Source: Oscheius dolichura
Taxonomy: Eukaryota > Nematoda > Chromadorea > Rhabditida > Rhabditidae
DNA length: 64,000 nt
NCBI GenBank assembly: GCA_932521035.1
Contig: OW051492.1
Coordinates: forward strand, 9,176,001-9,240,000
Direction of reading: 5' to 3'
Positions 22,358 through 34,478 of this stretch are shown piece after piece; position 1 is the first letter of the stretch, and each line of letters starts with the position of its first letter. The notes under the pieces are model-generated. The model saw nothing but the letters and a program-made list of their open reading frames with translations, made no database searches and was not told the origin of the DNA. A program made the position numbers and the translations under genes.

Positions 22358-23262
22358 ATGTTCTTTAACACCTGGAAATCAGTCCTTGGACTAGTCAACA
22401 ACAAAGAAGGTAATAGCCTGCCACCGTTACTGTAAACCACAAAAACTCTTCAGATGCCCAAGACGCTCTCCTAAAAGTGGAAATGGAACTGCTGATGAAT
22501 GAAATGAAGAGGAAAGGACGAAGCGTCACTGATGGTAAGTCTATTTTCACAATGTCAAGCTAATTTTTACCAGCAGGAGGCTATGGGCCAAAGTGCCAGA
22601 TTAATCATAAAATTTCAGTGATTAATCTTCTTCAAAATGAGAAAGAGACGCCAGAACATCTGCTAAATTGCTCCATTTGTTTGGCTCCCTACAGTAAGAA
22701 AAATCGCCTTCCTCATGTCGGAACCTGTGGCCATACCGTCTGTCATCGTTGCGTCAGCTCTCTTCAAACCTTCACTTGCCCCATCTGTAGAGCAGTTGAT
22801 AGTTTCCACCGACCGATGAAGAATTATCTCGCTTGTGGTGAGTTACCCTCGATTAGGGACCCAGGGACTAATTTCCACCACTCCTATACTTGCCAGAGCG
22901 GTTAAACGACGCCAATATTGAAATTAATCAGTCCGTTTTCAGATTTGCTTGAACAAATGACCAAATTCCATTCTGAAGAGGAAGAGGTTGAGCATCGAAA
23001 AGAAAGAAGAAACGGGCTTGGTGGGAAGCTTCGCACAGCCATTCAACAAGAACAGAACCGTATTCGAACCGTCAGGATACAACGGATGAGAGCCGCAGAT
23101 GACTATTGGGGTGGCCATGATAATACAGAGGAGATCGATGATATCCGCGAGGCAATTGTTGCCGAACGAACTCGTATTCGTATGGACAGAAGACTGAGAG
23201 AACTGAGGGAGCAGGATGAGCAAAGAGCGCAGGCGCGTCAAGAGAACGGCACCGCCGTCTAA
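22358..23262 (+). CDS. R5: C3HC4 RING-finger protein, probable ubiquitin ligase
   Basis: Complete family member of about 230 residues. Exons: 22358-22409 (MFFNTWKSVLGLVNNKE), 22455-22535 (helix ending KGRSVTD), 22618-22838 (RING) and 22942-23262 (tail). The RING is canonical: CSIC, CGHTVC, C and CPIC, preceded by ETPEHLLN and followed by NYLACG. The tail starts DLLEQMTKFHSEEEE and then, unlike the acidic tails elsewhere, becomes basic-charged and helical with two related units, LRTAIQQEQNRIRTVRIQR and IREAIVAERTRIRMDRR. It ends ARQENGTAV-stop. The IREAI unit ties it to R3. Probably a cytosolic or nuclear E3; substrate unknown. Confidence 0.85.
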
Positions 23263-23556
23263 GTTTCAGCTGACGGACTTCGAAAGTTCTGATTTAAAAT
23301 GTTTTTTAATTTGTAATATGATGAAAATAAATATGATACGCTACTTTGCTTCTTCGAGTCGCAAAGCATCCGAAAAATCGGAACCGACCCAGAAACATTC
23401 ACCCTACTGTTGTTGATACAATTGTAATGATCGATACTGAAATAAATCATAACAAAGAGTTTATTCAACATTTTAGGAAAGTAAGCGACATTCCCGGGGG
23501 CAGATTCACAGCTCCACATCTGAAATTATTAGACTTGTCCTTCCTTCCCGAGGCTT

Positions 23557-26500
23557 CTACTCACACTGGCACTGGTCGGAGTTGACTGCCCCTGTCCAGA
23601 TGCCTCCCTTTACGCATTCATAAATCCGTAGAGGCTCTCCACTGGGAAAGACATATCTGAAATTGTTCTGCTTCTGGAAATTCCCTAAAAAGGCGACCTA
23701 GCAGCGCAGGAATGGACAACAACGGTGCCAAGGGGCTGTCGAGCCGTCATCACCGAGTCCGAGCTCTGTGGCCTGCGGGCATTGGCCAAGCTGATCGAGA
23801 GAGGAGCACACGAATTCGGCTGGCAGGTGGCGCTCGTTAATCCTTGCCAGACTCCGTTGACACAAGCGAATATCTTCATCGGAGAGCCGTCGGGGAAGGT
23901 GTACCCCGTTGAGCAGGTATGAATCATGTTTGTACCTAAGAAATAGACTGAAAGGGACATTGTCCCGTACCGTTGACTAGGATGGTGTTGGCAGAGTCAT
24001 TTTGGAACGATTGGACAGAACACAGGGATACGGTAGTTGTCTCTGCGGGGAGAGAAGTGCTTCTAGGGGTGGTTGTTGTCGACGGAGAGCTGGGAATTTG
24101 TATTTTTGAAACTATTCCCCAATTTTTAAACCTTTCCAAGGCAGAATAAGTGGTGGAGGTTTCTAGCGGAGGCCTAGTCGTCACTTCCGGGGTAGTAGAC
24201 GTAATTGTCGACTTCGTCGTTGTGGGACGAGCTGCAGTAAATAGGCGGGTGGTGGACGTGTTACAAGGTGTATCATACCTAAAAGATGAGTTAAGAATAG
24301 AATAGAACTCGCTACCAGGTGGTGGGAGTAGTTTTAGTCTTGTTGGGATACTCTACCAGCTGGTTGACGGAGAGAGAACAGTTGGAATAAGCCGACCCAG
24401 TAGCCGAGAGGATCGGAAAATATTGGTTCTCTTTCTCTCCCATTCCTTACCCGTCCTCCATCAGGCATAGTCAAATTCTGGTCGGAATAGTCCGCCGTGA
24501 AGTTGGAACCGCAGTTCTGATTGTATCTGCAAGAGACTCGACAACTGTATCAATATCCTCACGACTGGGTCGAATTAACGACTGTTCCATTCGAATACTG
24601 CATCGTCTGGGTGATAACCACGGTACAGTTAGGCAGGGAAACGGCAGTGACTCCCAGAATCTTGGCTGTTACTTTAGGCGGCGTGGTCTTGGTTGTAATG
24701 GGTGGTACGGTGGTGGAACTGAATGTGGTTGACGGGCACGGGCTGGCGGACCTAAATAACAGGTCAGCCAACCATACTCCGGCCCTTACCAAGTGTTCTT
24801 GGCGCTTTTCGTTCCATTGGGATACTGTAGATTTTGCCTAGTCAATACGGTACAATTATTGTAGGCCGTGGCCGTTTCTGCAATGATTTTTGACCCGTCG
24901 GCGGTGGTCATGTTCAGTGTCCTAGCACTTGCCTCAAAAGGTGACCCACATTTTGGAGTAAATCTGAAAATTCTCTTCCATTGGCGGGGAAGTGGCTAAC
25001 GTTGTAGTCCAGTTGGAAGTCGTTCCATTCGTGTATCGAACCGTCTTCGTGCTGACTACCGTACAGTTCGGATAAGCTTCGAGAGCTGTTCCCAGAACTT
25101 TACCAGTATCCACGGGGGTCGGGGTTGTCGTCGTTGTCGGAGCTGGGGTGGAACAATCGGAAAAGAACCTAAACTCCCTTTGCCCAGTACGCATCCCCTC
25201 TTACGTGGTAGTCGTGTTCAATAGGGTTCCATTCGGGAACTCCCAGAACTGAGAAACGTCCACAGTGCAGTTGGCATAGGCTTCACCGACTTGAGAAATG
25301 ATCTAAAAGTTCTATAACTGACGGAGATTGTAGGGAATAACCGTAGCTCCCTTGTGATTGATCATATTGTTTCCAACCGTCGTATTGAATCCTTTTCCAC
25401 AGCCGGAGTCGATCCTAAACAACTTGCCTCCTCTTGAAAATATACTTTTCTTTACCATTTTGTGACATTTGCCTTGGTGCCATTGGCATAGGCAAGAGTG
25501 CTGGCCAGGAGGACGGAACAGTTCGGGTAGGACACGGCGTCTTCGAAGAGGACTCGTCCAGCCGAACCGAGGACGGCAGTTGTTCCTGGAGGGACAGTTG
25601 AAGAAGAGGTCGGAGGCTTCGTCGGCGTATTCGTCACGTTCGGAGCTCCTTGAACAGCTGCCGTGGAGGAAGAATTCATCTTCTTTGTCGAAGAAGAGGG
25701 GGAGCTAGGGGTGGAGGAGGAACTTGAACTGCCAAGTGAAGGAAAGGAGGGCGAGGACGAGAACGGCATCGACGCGGATGGAGATGGACTGTCGACTACG
25801 GTAGTATTCGAAGAAAGTGGTGACGAAGATAACGTTGAAGGGGATGAACTTCCCGTTACGGTAGCATTCGACGAAGTGGGGCCAACAGTCGAAGTGGTTC
25901 CGAGGCCGGGAGAAGGACTGCTCGAAGGGCAGCCGGTATCGTACCTAGAAATTCATCCCATCACAAAAGTAAACATAGGGAACGGACCAAGTAGTCATAT
26001 TGACTTCAGTGCCATTGGGATACCGTAGCCATTTGGACAGGGAAAGGGTACAATTGTCATAAGCGACTGCCGTTGAGCCGAGGATCTACATAGCAGTTGC
26101 CTTCAAAATGAGCCGGTGACTACCTGGGCATTATCCGCATCGGTCATGTTGACCTCTCCAGGCACCTCAAACCCAGTTCCACAGTTTGCATTCACCCTGA
26201 AATACCCCCTCTTACAATTTTATTTATTTCACCTACCAGGCCGTTGTGTTGACAGTGGTCTCATTGGGAAGTTGTACTGCTTTCTGGATCAATACAGAAC
26301 AGTTCGGATAGGGGGCCATGTTTTGGCCAAGGATCTTCCCACTTTGTACCAGAGTTTCTGGTTGGGGAGAACTTGTAGACGGTTTGGACGACGTGAATGA
26401 GGAGGATAGAAGGGAAGAAGAGGTGGAATTTGATGGTGACGTAGACGATTCGGTGATACTCATCGACCCGGTGGAAAAGATCTCGGTATCAGCTGAGCTG

Positions 26501-28538
26501 GTGATCGGGGAAATCGCAGAAACCGTGATTTCCGTCAAAGAGGTGACTGTGGATTCAGTGGCATAATCCGATCCGGTGGACGTCATCGTAGTTCCTTCGG
26601 AGAACACCGTATTGGGTGTAGAGCTCGTAGAAGTCCGACTTTCCTCGGTCAGGGTGGATTCCTGGCTGCCGGTGATGGTTGTGGTAGAAGTCGTCCAATC
26701 ACTTGAGCCAGCCGTCAAAATGAACTCCGTTCCGGCTTGACTCGGGCTCTCACTTGAGCTGGTCCATTCTGTAAGCTGCTATCTTCTTTCCTATATGCAT
26801 TAATACTTACCAGTGGTCAGAGTAGTTCCACTACTTCCAGGAATCGTCCCAGTGGACTTGGTTACTGTGCTGGAGACAGTTGTATCCGATGATTGAGACA
26901 TCTGCAAAAGGCAAGTTTTGACCCAAAAAAATACTGATGTACCGTGGAGGACGAGGTTCCAGACGACGTTGTCTCCGCCTCATCAGGGAGAGGAGCAGAA
27001 GTGAAGGTTGTGGGCGCGGTAGATTCATCCGGTGTTGTAGCTGTAGTCACTAAAATGGAGGTACTATAGCAGATGGAAGTACACAACCTGTAGTTGATGA
27101 GCGAGTCGTTCTTGTAAAACTGGTCGACGTCTTTTCCTCCCCATCTCCTCCGGTTTCAGAACCGCCTCCACCCCACGAAGGCTTCGTCGGATATGGCCAT
27201 TCTTCAGTAGGAGAGGTCGATTCAGTCTCGCTTGAATAATCTCTCGTCTCGGTTACATTCTCCCCATCCAGAAATAGATGAGTAGTGGCCATTGTCATCG
27301 TCACGGTTCCATCAGTAGTGCCGTCTTCATCTCCACGAGGTGTAACGGTAGTTGTAGTAATATTTTGCTCCCCTCCCTCTCCAGAAGACTCGGTAGACGT
27401 TGTCCCCATTGTCTCGGAAGTCGCAGTTGAATCAGTTCCTTCACTAGCTCGATCTTCTGGCTCTTCTGGCAAGGTAGACCCGGTAGTTCCAGCACTGCTA
27501 GAGGTGGAGTCGGTGACAGAGAGCCTCTCGCCTTCCGTTGTCGTCGTCGGGGTTACGGTAGTTGTGAAGGTGGCGTCAGTTAATCCGGTTGTCGGGCTGC
27601 TCGAAGAAGTCGAAGTAGTGTTCTCCTCCGTCTTCTTTCCCTCCGTAGTGATGGTAGAAGTGGAAGAAGAAACAGTTTCAGTCTGTCCTCCATCAGTGGA
27701 GCTAGTCGTCTCGGTTCCAGTTGAAGACAAAGGGTCCTCTGTTTCAATCGTATCAGTCGAATGGGCAGTAGATATGGTTGTTCCTTCCGTGGTAGCCGTA
27801 GTAGTATTTCTTCGTCTCGCTCTGGTAGTAGGTGTACTACTAGTTTGAGTGGTTGGGGTGATTTTAGAGCAAGGGGCGTTCTCCTTGACCCAGGCACTCT
27901 TATTATAAGGAATAGCTGAATAACCAAATGACCGATTTCCAAGAAAGAAGCTGTCGGTATCGTTATCGTAACACCAAAGACTCCATGGGTACTCAGTCGC
28001 GTTGTTGGAGGGCTCCGTGACACCATCGAAGGGCATTGTTGAATTCCCGGGGAGCGTAGGCAGGTCTTCGGGGAGTCCAGGCTCCGAAACGGGATCAGCG
28101 GTCGGGGAACTTGTCGTCGAAGTTTCGGTAGTAGAAGTCAATTTTCCAAAAAGACAATTTTAGAATCAAGAACAGAATCCCGTAGTCAGTGACCGTAAAA
28201 GTGTACCCCCCTGGACAAGACTCAGCACAATCCACAAAACAATCCGTTAAAAATTGTCTTGGAGGAACGAGAGCGGATTATATGCGGCCGTGGTTCTAGA
28301 ATCTACCGCGGACGAGGACAGACGAAACCCGTAAGGATCCGAAAACCATAAAGTCCCAAAAAAGACTCTCCTGTCCTTTAAAAAAGTGCATGCTGACTTA
28401 CTCGGTAGTGCTGGTAGTCGTGCTGGTGGTAGCAGCAGGAGGAGGGCAACCAAAAAGACAGAATAGCGCGTCTCCTACATCGTCGAATACAGAACATGTT
28501 CCACCGCCCATAAAGAGCAGAATAAAGAAGAGCCGCAT
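23557..28538 (-). CDS. Secreted mucin-like Thr/Ser-rich protein with repeated YPNCTV/NGT domain and C-terminal Sushi-like modules
   Basis: The start at 28538 gives a signal peptide (MRLFFILLFMGGGTCSVF). The large exon about 28143-27050 encodes hundreds of Thr/Ser residues typical of O-glycosylated mucin. From about 26718 to 24500 a domain recurs at least six times: xYPNCTVxxxxxxxYxNGTxxNxTxW. Examples are APYPNCSVLIQKAVQLPNET, VSYPNCSVLLASTLAYANGT, EAYPNCTVVSTKTVRYTNGT and VSLPNCTVVITQTMQYSNGT. Each brings N-glycosylation sites and a cysteine, and units are joined by Thr-rich linkers. The C-terminal exons (23960-23557) have Sushi-like text: IHTCSTGYTFPDGSPMKIF with CVNGVWQGLTSATC, then FPSGEPLRIYECVKGGIW, ending DQCQCE-stop. 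Likely an extracellular surface or mucus protein. Exon borders inside 23960-27050 were not all resolved, and a fusion of two genes is possible. Confidence 0.65.
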
Positions 28539-28739
28539 CCCGTAGGAGCTCTTCTGGTCAACTGCCGGCCGATTGCCTAGTTACTCCACCGCTGCTACCG
28601 GGTTACCCGGAAAAGAGGCCGCGAATGATGCCTTTATAGGATGACGGTGATCCCTTTGCAATTCTAGGCTCCAAAACCAGCCTCTATAGAGGCAAAAAGG
28701 ATCAAACAACGGAACAAGATACCGACACATTTATTTATT

Positions 28740-29652
28740 AGTCATCGTCTGCCCACTCGCTGCTCTCATCTATCCAGTCCCCTTCCGCGCCTTCCAAATC
28801 TTCTATTTCCCTCTCCAGTGAGTCTATATCCTCTTCCAGAGTGATGAGATTTCCATTTTGTTGTCCTTCTTCCTCCTCCAGAGGGTGCCACTCCGCCTCC
28901 GATGGTTCAGGACTGGCTACAGTAACCTGCTTCGCCTTAGTCGGTGTATCATTACACGAGAAGGAGAGACTGTTTGTAAATTCTGAAATTTCAAGATTGT
29001 TTAGAAGAAAAAGGAGTGAAAATATTACCAGCAGCTAGGAAATTCGTCTTGGGATGGAGGAAGCTGCCCACCGTCCGGCAGATGGGACAATTCCGGTGCT
29101 GGAGGAAGTTAACGCAGAGGCTACAGACAGAATGGCCACAGTAGCCAACGTTGGGCACTACATTTCTATCTGGAAAGGAAGTATTATTCAGGAGGGTTAT
29201 TTACAACCCCTACCATTTTGTGGCCTAAAAAGAGGATAAAACTCACCAAAAGGGTGAAGACAGACAGGGCACCTGGGTGACTTGGCCTCTCTGTCCTGTT
29301 CAGCTTCTTGTTTTTGATTTCGGAGCCGTGAGACCTCTTCTACTAGGGAGTTCATTATTTCTTCACTCTTAATTGTTCTCTTCTCCATTTCTGACCTCTC
29401 AAATTCAATTAATTCCTTCTTCATCAAGAATTGATAAAACTTTTTCTCCAAAGAGCAACATTCTAAAAATCGGGCATGATAGTTCAAATAAAATGGGGGA
29501 CGCTTACTTTGCTTGGTCTCGATCAATTCTTTAGAGAGATCCTGGTTCTTTTTTTCCTTTTTTGGAGAGGGTTTCTTGGAGGAAGAAGAGTTCTGTGGAG
29601 TGAGGTGAGTCATCTGCTGCATTCCTTCATATTGGACCAGGGGAAATTGCAT
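28740..29652 (-). CDS. R6: divergent RING-finger protein with coiled coil
   Basis: Starts at ATG 29652 (MQFPLVQYEGMQQMTHLTPQ). A Lys/Ser-rich segment and a coiled coil (FERSEMEKRTIKSEEIMNSL) precede the RING, which is CPVC, CGHSVC, C and CPIC. An intron splits the RING after HPFG, with the second half at about 29172-29032 (DRNVVPNVGYCGH). R7 has an intron at the equivalent place while R1, R5 and R8-R11 do not. The junction NFLAAG with the tail exon is conserved. The short acidic tail includes NGNLITLEEDIDSLE, a possible SUMO-interacting motif, and ends EWADDD-stop at 28740. AATAAA (reverse) lies at 28732-28737. Likely E3 ligase. Confidence 0.8.
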
Positions 29653-30498
29653 TCTTGAAAGTTTAGAAGAACAATGTGAATGAAGGTATCACATAGTCCC
29701 TAGAGGAAAGCGTGCAAGAAACACAAGACTTTTTGCTTCGCGTCAAAGGGGACGAAAAAGCGAGAATAATACGATAAGTATAAGTAGCTTTTAGTGCCAA
29801 TTTGGCTCCACAGGAACGAATATTCCCTTCTAGAGGAGAAGGAAGGGATCTTTTGCAGTAAACAAAACAATACTCAACGGTGGCAGAACGAACAGGAAAA
29901 TACTTCACCATCCATAACACAACGCGCCGAGTCTTCGAGGAGCTCCTAATGAGCTGTAAATGGGATCGTCTCTAGGATTACTGGAAGAAGTGACTACAGT
30001 AACCAAATAAAAGTCATACGAATCTTCAGTTATCTGGTGGAACAAGAAAACCGGGAAGAAGTGGCCGAGCATGCCAAGGAGGCCAAAATATAGCGGCAAT
30101 CCTATTCAACTGTTTTATCACTCTTTGTTTCATCGGGTTTAAAGTGCACGCAACTTTGTGTCTGTTCCAGTAGCCTAGAAAAATAATAGACCGGAAAAAA
30201 TGAAAGCGAACAGAGAAAATCATGAAAGCAAAAACAAGTCGAACAGGTTGACTTGTTGGGTGAAAGCAGCCGGCGCCATTGTCAGATTTTTTACAGGAGC
30301 TGTCGAAGAAGAGAGCCAAGATGACGTCAATTTCCCCAAGTTCCCCTTCTACCACTAGACAAACAATAAAAGAACACATAAATATCTCATTCACTATTTA
30401 TTATTATCACAGTTTTGTCATCAATTTACATACAGATAAGGTCAAAAATGATTATGCCTCAAATTTGGAGTTGAAGTCGGCGGAGAGTCGTTTAGTCT
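29653..30498. other. Intergenic between R6 and R7
   Basis: Apart from the small ORF listed at 30200-30358, I see no supported gene. AAGTAGCTTTT near 29785 is a weak match to the RING upstream palindrome, about 133 bp before R6. Confidence 0.35.
30200..30358 (+). CDS. Possible small protein, 52 residues
   Basis: ATG at 30200 to TAG at 30358: MKANRENHESKNKSNRLTCW, then VKAAGAIVRFFTGAVEEESQ, ending FPKFPFYH. It has a basic N-terminus, a short amphipathic segment and an acidic end, with a poly(A)-type AATAAA right after the stop (about 30366). No family recognised. It lies between two convergent-looking UTRs and could be the last exon of something longer or simply chance. Confidence 0.3.
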   Translation: MKANRENHESKNKSNRLTCWVKAAGAIVRFFTGAVEEESQDDVNFPKFPFYH

Positions 30499-32687
30499 TC
30501 AATTTGCTCCCGTTTCCACAGTCGGCAGCGGTTCAGCCGGCTCCACGGGGACTTCGGCTGCCATTTGTTCCGTCTTCCCGGCCGGTTCCAACTCAGAATT
30601 GGCTTCCGGATCTTGATTTTCATCTCCTTCTTGGCTGGCAGCTTCGATGGGAGCCTCGGCAGGCACAGGATCCGCGGCGGGGGCGCCGTCTCGCTGGCTG
30701 CCGTCCTCCTTGGCCGGCTCGGCCACGTCTTCCCTCTTTTCTTGGTCCTCCACCTGGCCGACGGCATCCTCCGGTTCCAGTCGAGGGTTCTCGCCTTCTG
30801 TCTCCTCGTCGTCGTCGCTGTCGTCCTCCTCCTCAGCCTCTTCCGGAGCCACGACCATATCCACTAGATGAGTGACCAGCGCCGCGACGTCTTCTTCCAC
30901 GGTCCGGGGACGGGCAGCCGCCTCGCGAGCCATCTGTTCCTGGAGGGCTTGACGCTGAGCTCGTCGCTCATTTTCTGCCAGAATCTGTGCCCAGAGACGT
31001 TCCTGCTCCTCGGCCAGGATGTCCTCGCCCTCTTCCTCGGCTTCTTCCTCAGCTGTCGCCTCCTGGTTATCGTAGTCCGGAACCTCATTCTCGAACGGAT
31101 CATCGTCTATCAGCGCGTGGGGATTCTCATTACGGAAGTGGCTCATCAATTCTGAAAAATACATTTTAAATACTGGAATTTAAAGTATAAAACGTACCAG
31201 TAGCAAGGAAATTCTTAATCGGCTCATCAAAGCTCTCCTTGCAGCGGCAAACGGGACAATCGGTCTTTTTGATCCACTTTGTGCAGCGCTTACAAATCGA
31301 ATGGCCACACTCTCCAATATGGGGGATTATGGTTCTGCCTGGAAGCGAATTAATCCATTAAAAATCAAAATGAAGGCTTACTGTAGGGCCTGAAGCAGAC
31401 GGCGCACTCCATCAGCGGATTGTGGTCCACTTTGCTGACAATCTCGCCCAGGACAAAGCCGACGTCGCGAAAACGTTCCAACTTTTCCGACAGCTCGAGG
31501 AGCCGTCTCTCCTGCTCGGCTCGTTCCCGTTCCTGAACTTCGATTCTGTCTTGAAGTCGCTTCTCCAATTGTTGAGCCATAGTAAGACGGGCACACAGGA
31601 AATCACGGTGAAGTTGATTCATTTGCTCCGGATACTGGTGGCCCATTTCGTAGCCTGAAATATAAAATATATACCATGCATGGTGGAACATAAAGAAAAA
31701 GAGCTACAGAACATGGTTATTTCCATGTTATTCTGGAGTAACCCAGCTTGTACCCGCAACAATAAGCTAGCTCCGGCGGTTTGGTGCTTCCCATTAAAGT
31801 TTGAGTGCTCCTAGACCCCATAAAAGTTCGTACAACTCATTCTAGTACCATAAAGGCTACTCTAGAACATCAGAGAAGAGCTGGATATATCCCAAAAGGC
31901 GTCATCTATCTCCCCTGGATAAATATTTGGGAGGAGAAGTCATTTCTGTGGGTTGAAAGGCTACTGGCGCATTGGGAAGGCTGATTTCACTCAAAACAGA
32001 AGCATAGTAAAATATTTGCCTTTCGAAAACGGGTTGGGAGCCGTTCTTCTGCGAGAAAATAGCACTTAAATTAATTTTGACGCCCATTCCTCTGCCCGAG
32101 GCTCTTCTGCTTGGAAACAAGACTTGTCAGTCGTCTCCACGGCTCAAAAACCTTCGATTCAACCATTTAGTACCGTATTTTTGGAGAGCAGTGGGATATG
32201 GACCGATAATTCGGCAGTATTCGTGCTATTCTCTTTATAAAGACCGCAAAATTTGCGAAAAACACGTGCACTTCATCCTAGAGTTCAATTACACTACCAT
32301 CAACGGTCAACGACTATTCCTGGCTCATTTCTCTATTTTCTGTCAAAAATCGGGCCAGCTTTATGTCTACTCCAAAAAAATCGGGTTGGTATCAGTCCAA
32401 TAGAGAGTCCACCCTATAAAAGAAGAAGAACCGACCGTCCAGTTCCCAGTGCTTGCTCTCCTCATCATAATCGGCGTGCTTCAATCCGTTCATAATCAAT
32501 TTCGAGATGACTTCTTTATAGAATCGCTTCTGCTCATTGTATTCCGTCAAAGAATAGGAGTCTAAAGACAAATAGACAATAGAATCAATGAAAAAGTGAA
32601 CAGACCTTTAGCCGCACGGAATAGATTACCAAAGAAGTTATTCAATCCCGATAAAAGTCGACTGTCCACGTTGAAAAGATCATTCAT
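30499..32687 (-). CDS. R7: RING-finger protein with coiled coil and long Glu/Ala-rich tail
   Basis: Start ATG 32687 (MNDLFNVDSRLLSGLNNFFG). Exon 2 (about 32563-32440) ends at a GTCGGT donor and joins in phase to GYEMGHQYPEQM at about 31656. A coiled coil follows (QQLEKRLQDRIEVQERERA). RING: CAVC, then an intron whose donor is the A-GTAAG after PYS, then RTIIPHIGECGHSIC, C and CPVC. The junction NFLATG is followed by the tail ELMSHFRNENPHALIDDDPF and about 200 residues rich in Glu and Ala, ending LPTVETGAN-stop. The longest tail of the family. The 785-bp intron at 31657-32439 has no supported gene. Confidence 0.75.
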
Positions 32688-32778
32688 TCTGAAAAGAAAC
32701 GGTTTAGAAATGGAGAAGGAAGGATTTCTGATCGATTTGAATGAGAATAATGGACGCGAAATGGTAGGAAACGACGCG

Positions 32779-32792
32779 GAAAGCTTAGCTTT
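32779..32792. promoter_or_regulatory. Shared RING-gene upstream palindrome (R7)
   Basis: GAAAGCTTAGCTTT, the AAAGC-NNN-GCTTT form, about 92-105 bp before the R7 start (minus strand). Spacing matches R8. Confidence 0.4.
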
Positions 32793-32974
32793 GCTTTGCC
32801 AGGTTGTCTTCGCTTTTCGTGGAACAGATGATTTTGGCGCGATTTTAGCTTTCCCAGAGGGTTGGAAGGTCAAAAATTGACGGAAAATGGGTTAAAAATG
32901 AGAAGAATGAATCAAAATAGAAGAAGGGGACCGTTTCCGGTTAGATTGTTGACCAGAGGAACAGAATTTGGAAA

Positions 32975-33181
32975 ATGCCACCGCCAGCGCAGCAGGCCGT
33001 CGCCTTTGATACCAAACGTGGCGTGCGCCTTTTGAACCCCGATTACACAATACGGGGCAATCCCACACGGCTATTTCCTAACACTGTGCAGGCGTTCCGC
33101 CTAGAGAATTGGGAAATCTGTTTGGAAAACATGGAAGAGACGATAGAAACGAAGAAAAGAGAGGAAGAAGGTCAAAAATAG
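32975..33181 (+). CDS. Possible small protein, 68 residues
   Basis: ATG 32975 to TAG 33181: MPPPAQQAVAFDTKRGVRLL, then NPDYTIRGNPTRLFP, ending in a charged helix (LENMEETIETKKREEEGQK). AATAAA follows at about 33222, about 40 bp after the stop, as for a real 3' end. No family recognised; single exon, no paralogue in the window. Confidence 0.4.
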   Translation: MPPPAQQAVAFDTKRGVRLLNPDYTIRGNPTRLFPNTVQAFRLENWEICLENMEETIETKKREEEGQK

Positions 33182-34478
33182 AGGGATTTCGAAACAATTT
33201 GAAGAATTCCTGGGTTTCATTGAATAAATCGGCGTTTGGTTCAAATTTTTAGGCTAAAAATGGGCAAATAAAGACGAATTGAAGAGTTTTGGAAGAGGTT
33301 TTGAGTGTACGATCATTATTTTTTGGTCAAATTTAACGAAACATACCTTTTTGAGTGAAAATGACCAGTTGAATGACAGAAGCAAGATCGCTTTTGACCG
33401 GAATAAGAAAGCAACGCTTTTATTTGTTCAATTTGAGCAACGATTTCTTGTTATTTGACAAGGCCAGCGGTCAACGGTCAGAAAACGACAGAATTGTGTC
33501 AAAATTCAAATTATTTTTTTGCTCATTGGATAGGAAAATCAAGAGGAGACAAGACAGCGGAGAAGGGCGCCTACAGCGGTCAACGTTCAACCTCACCATA
33601 TCTAGAAAATCAAATTTCTTTGATTTTGATGATACTTCATCTTATTTGTTCTATTTTTCCATCGTGTTTTTACATTTTTTTATAATTCCTACTACTAACA
33701 ATATCTAGAGATCACGGGGAATCCGATGCTGCTCAATCCACTCGTTTAATTTCTGTCAACTCTTGCCTTTTGTTCTTCTTCTTGTGCTTGCATCTAAAAA
33801 TAATGAATTATCGATTAGAAATAAAATAAACCAAAATAGAAATGATAAAACAACAAGAGAAAGCAATACAATAAGCAACACAAATGAAATAATAGGTAAA
33901 TTCGCAAGCGGCATTCAATATGCAAGTTAGGCTTATTTTTGCTTAATTTTCTTACTGTAACTATTATAAGAGGTACCTAACATGCTCTTATGTGTATGGA
34001 AAGCAAATAGACGTAATAGCAACATCAGAATCATATGAACTGAAGAAAATGAAGAAAAATGGATGAGAATTATGGAATGGCAACCTGCCCGCCTCAACAA
34101 CTTCTTTTGTAGATGTGTTTCTAACTTATAATCATTTTCTAGGGTAAGTTAATGCCCTAATCAAAGATAAAAACATAAGCTTATCTCAAAGAAAGTCATG
34201 GAATTGTTGTGGTTGGAAGGGGTCTGAAATGAAATAAACTTTTGTGAGATGTCAATTCCAAACTTTTACAGATTCCCAATTCGTTTAATTTCTGTCAACT
34301 CTTGTCTTTTGTCATGCAAATGAGGCTGCCACCGCTTTGACTGTAAATAACGGTCAGAATCCCGTCGTCTCGAGAGATTTTTTCGCTTTTCCGGTCGTCT
34401 CCACGTCTCATTCTATCTACTCTTTCTGGTCGTAGAAGTCGTCTCCTCTTCTTCTGCTGACTTTTCTTCTGACGAAAG
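33182..34478. other. 1.3-kb intergenic region before the Tra2-like gene
   Basis: AT-rich. A short direct repeat, TTTAATTTCTGTCAACTCTTG, occurs near 33747 and again near 34284. Otherwise nothing supported; open frames at 33373-33708 are AT-rich and featureless. Confidence 0.4.

Noticed and set aside
27285..27848. Val/Ser-rich plus-strand frame of 187 codons
   Set aside because: Mirror of the Thr-rich mucin exon.
30279..30875. Plus-strand Pro/Arg-rich frame of 198 codons
   Set aside because: Antisense to the acidic tail of R7.
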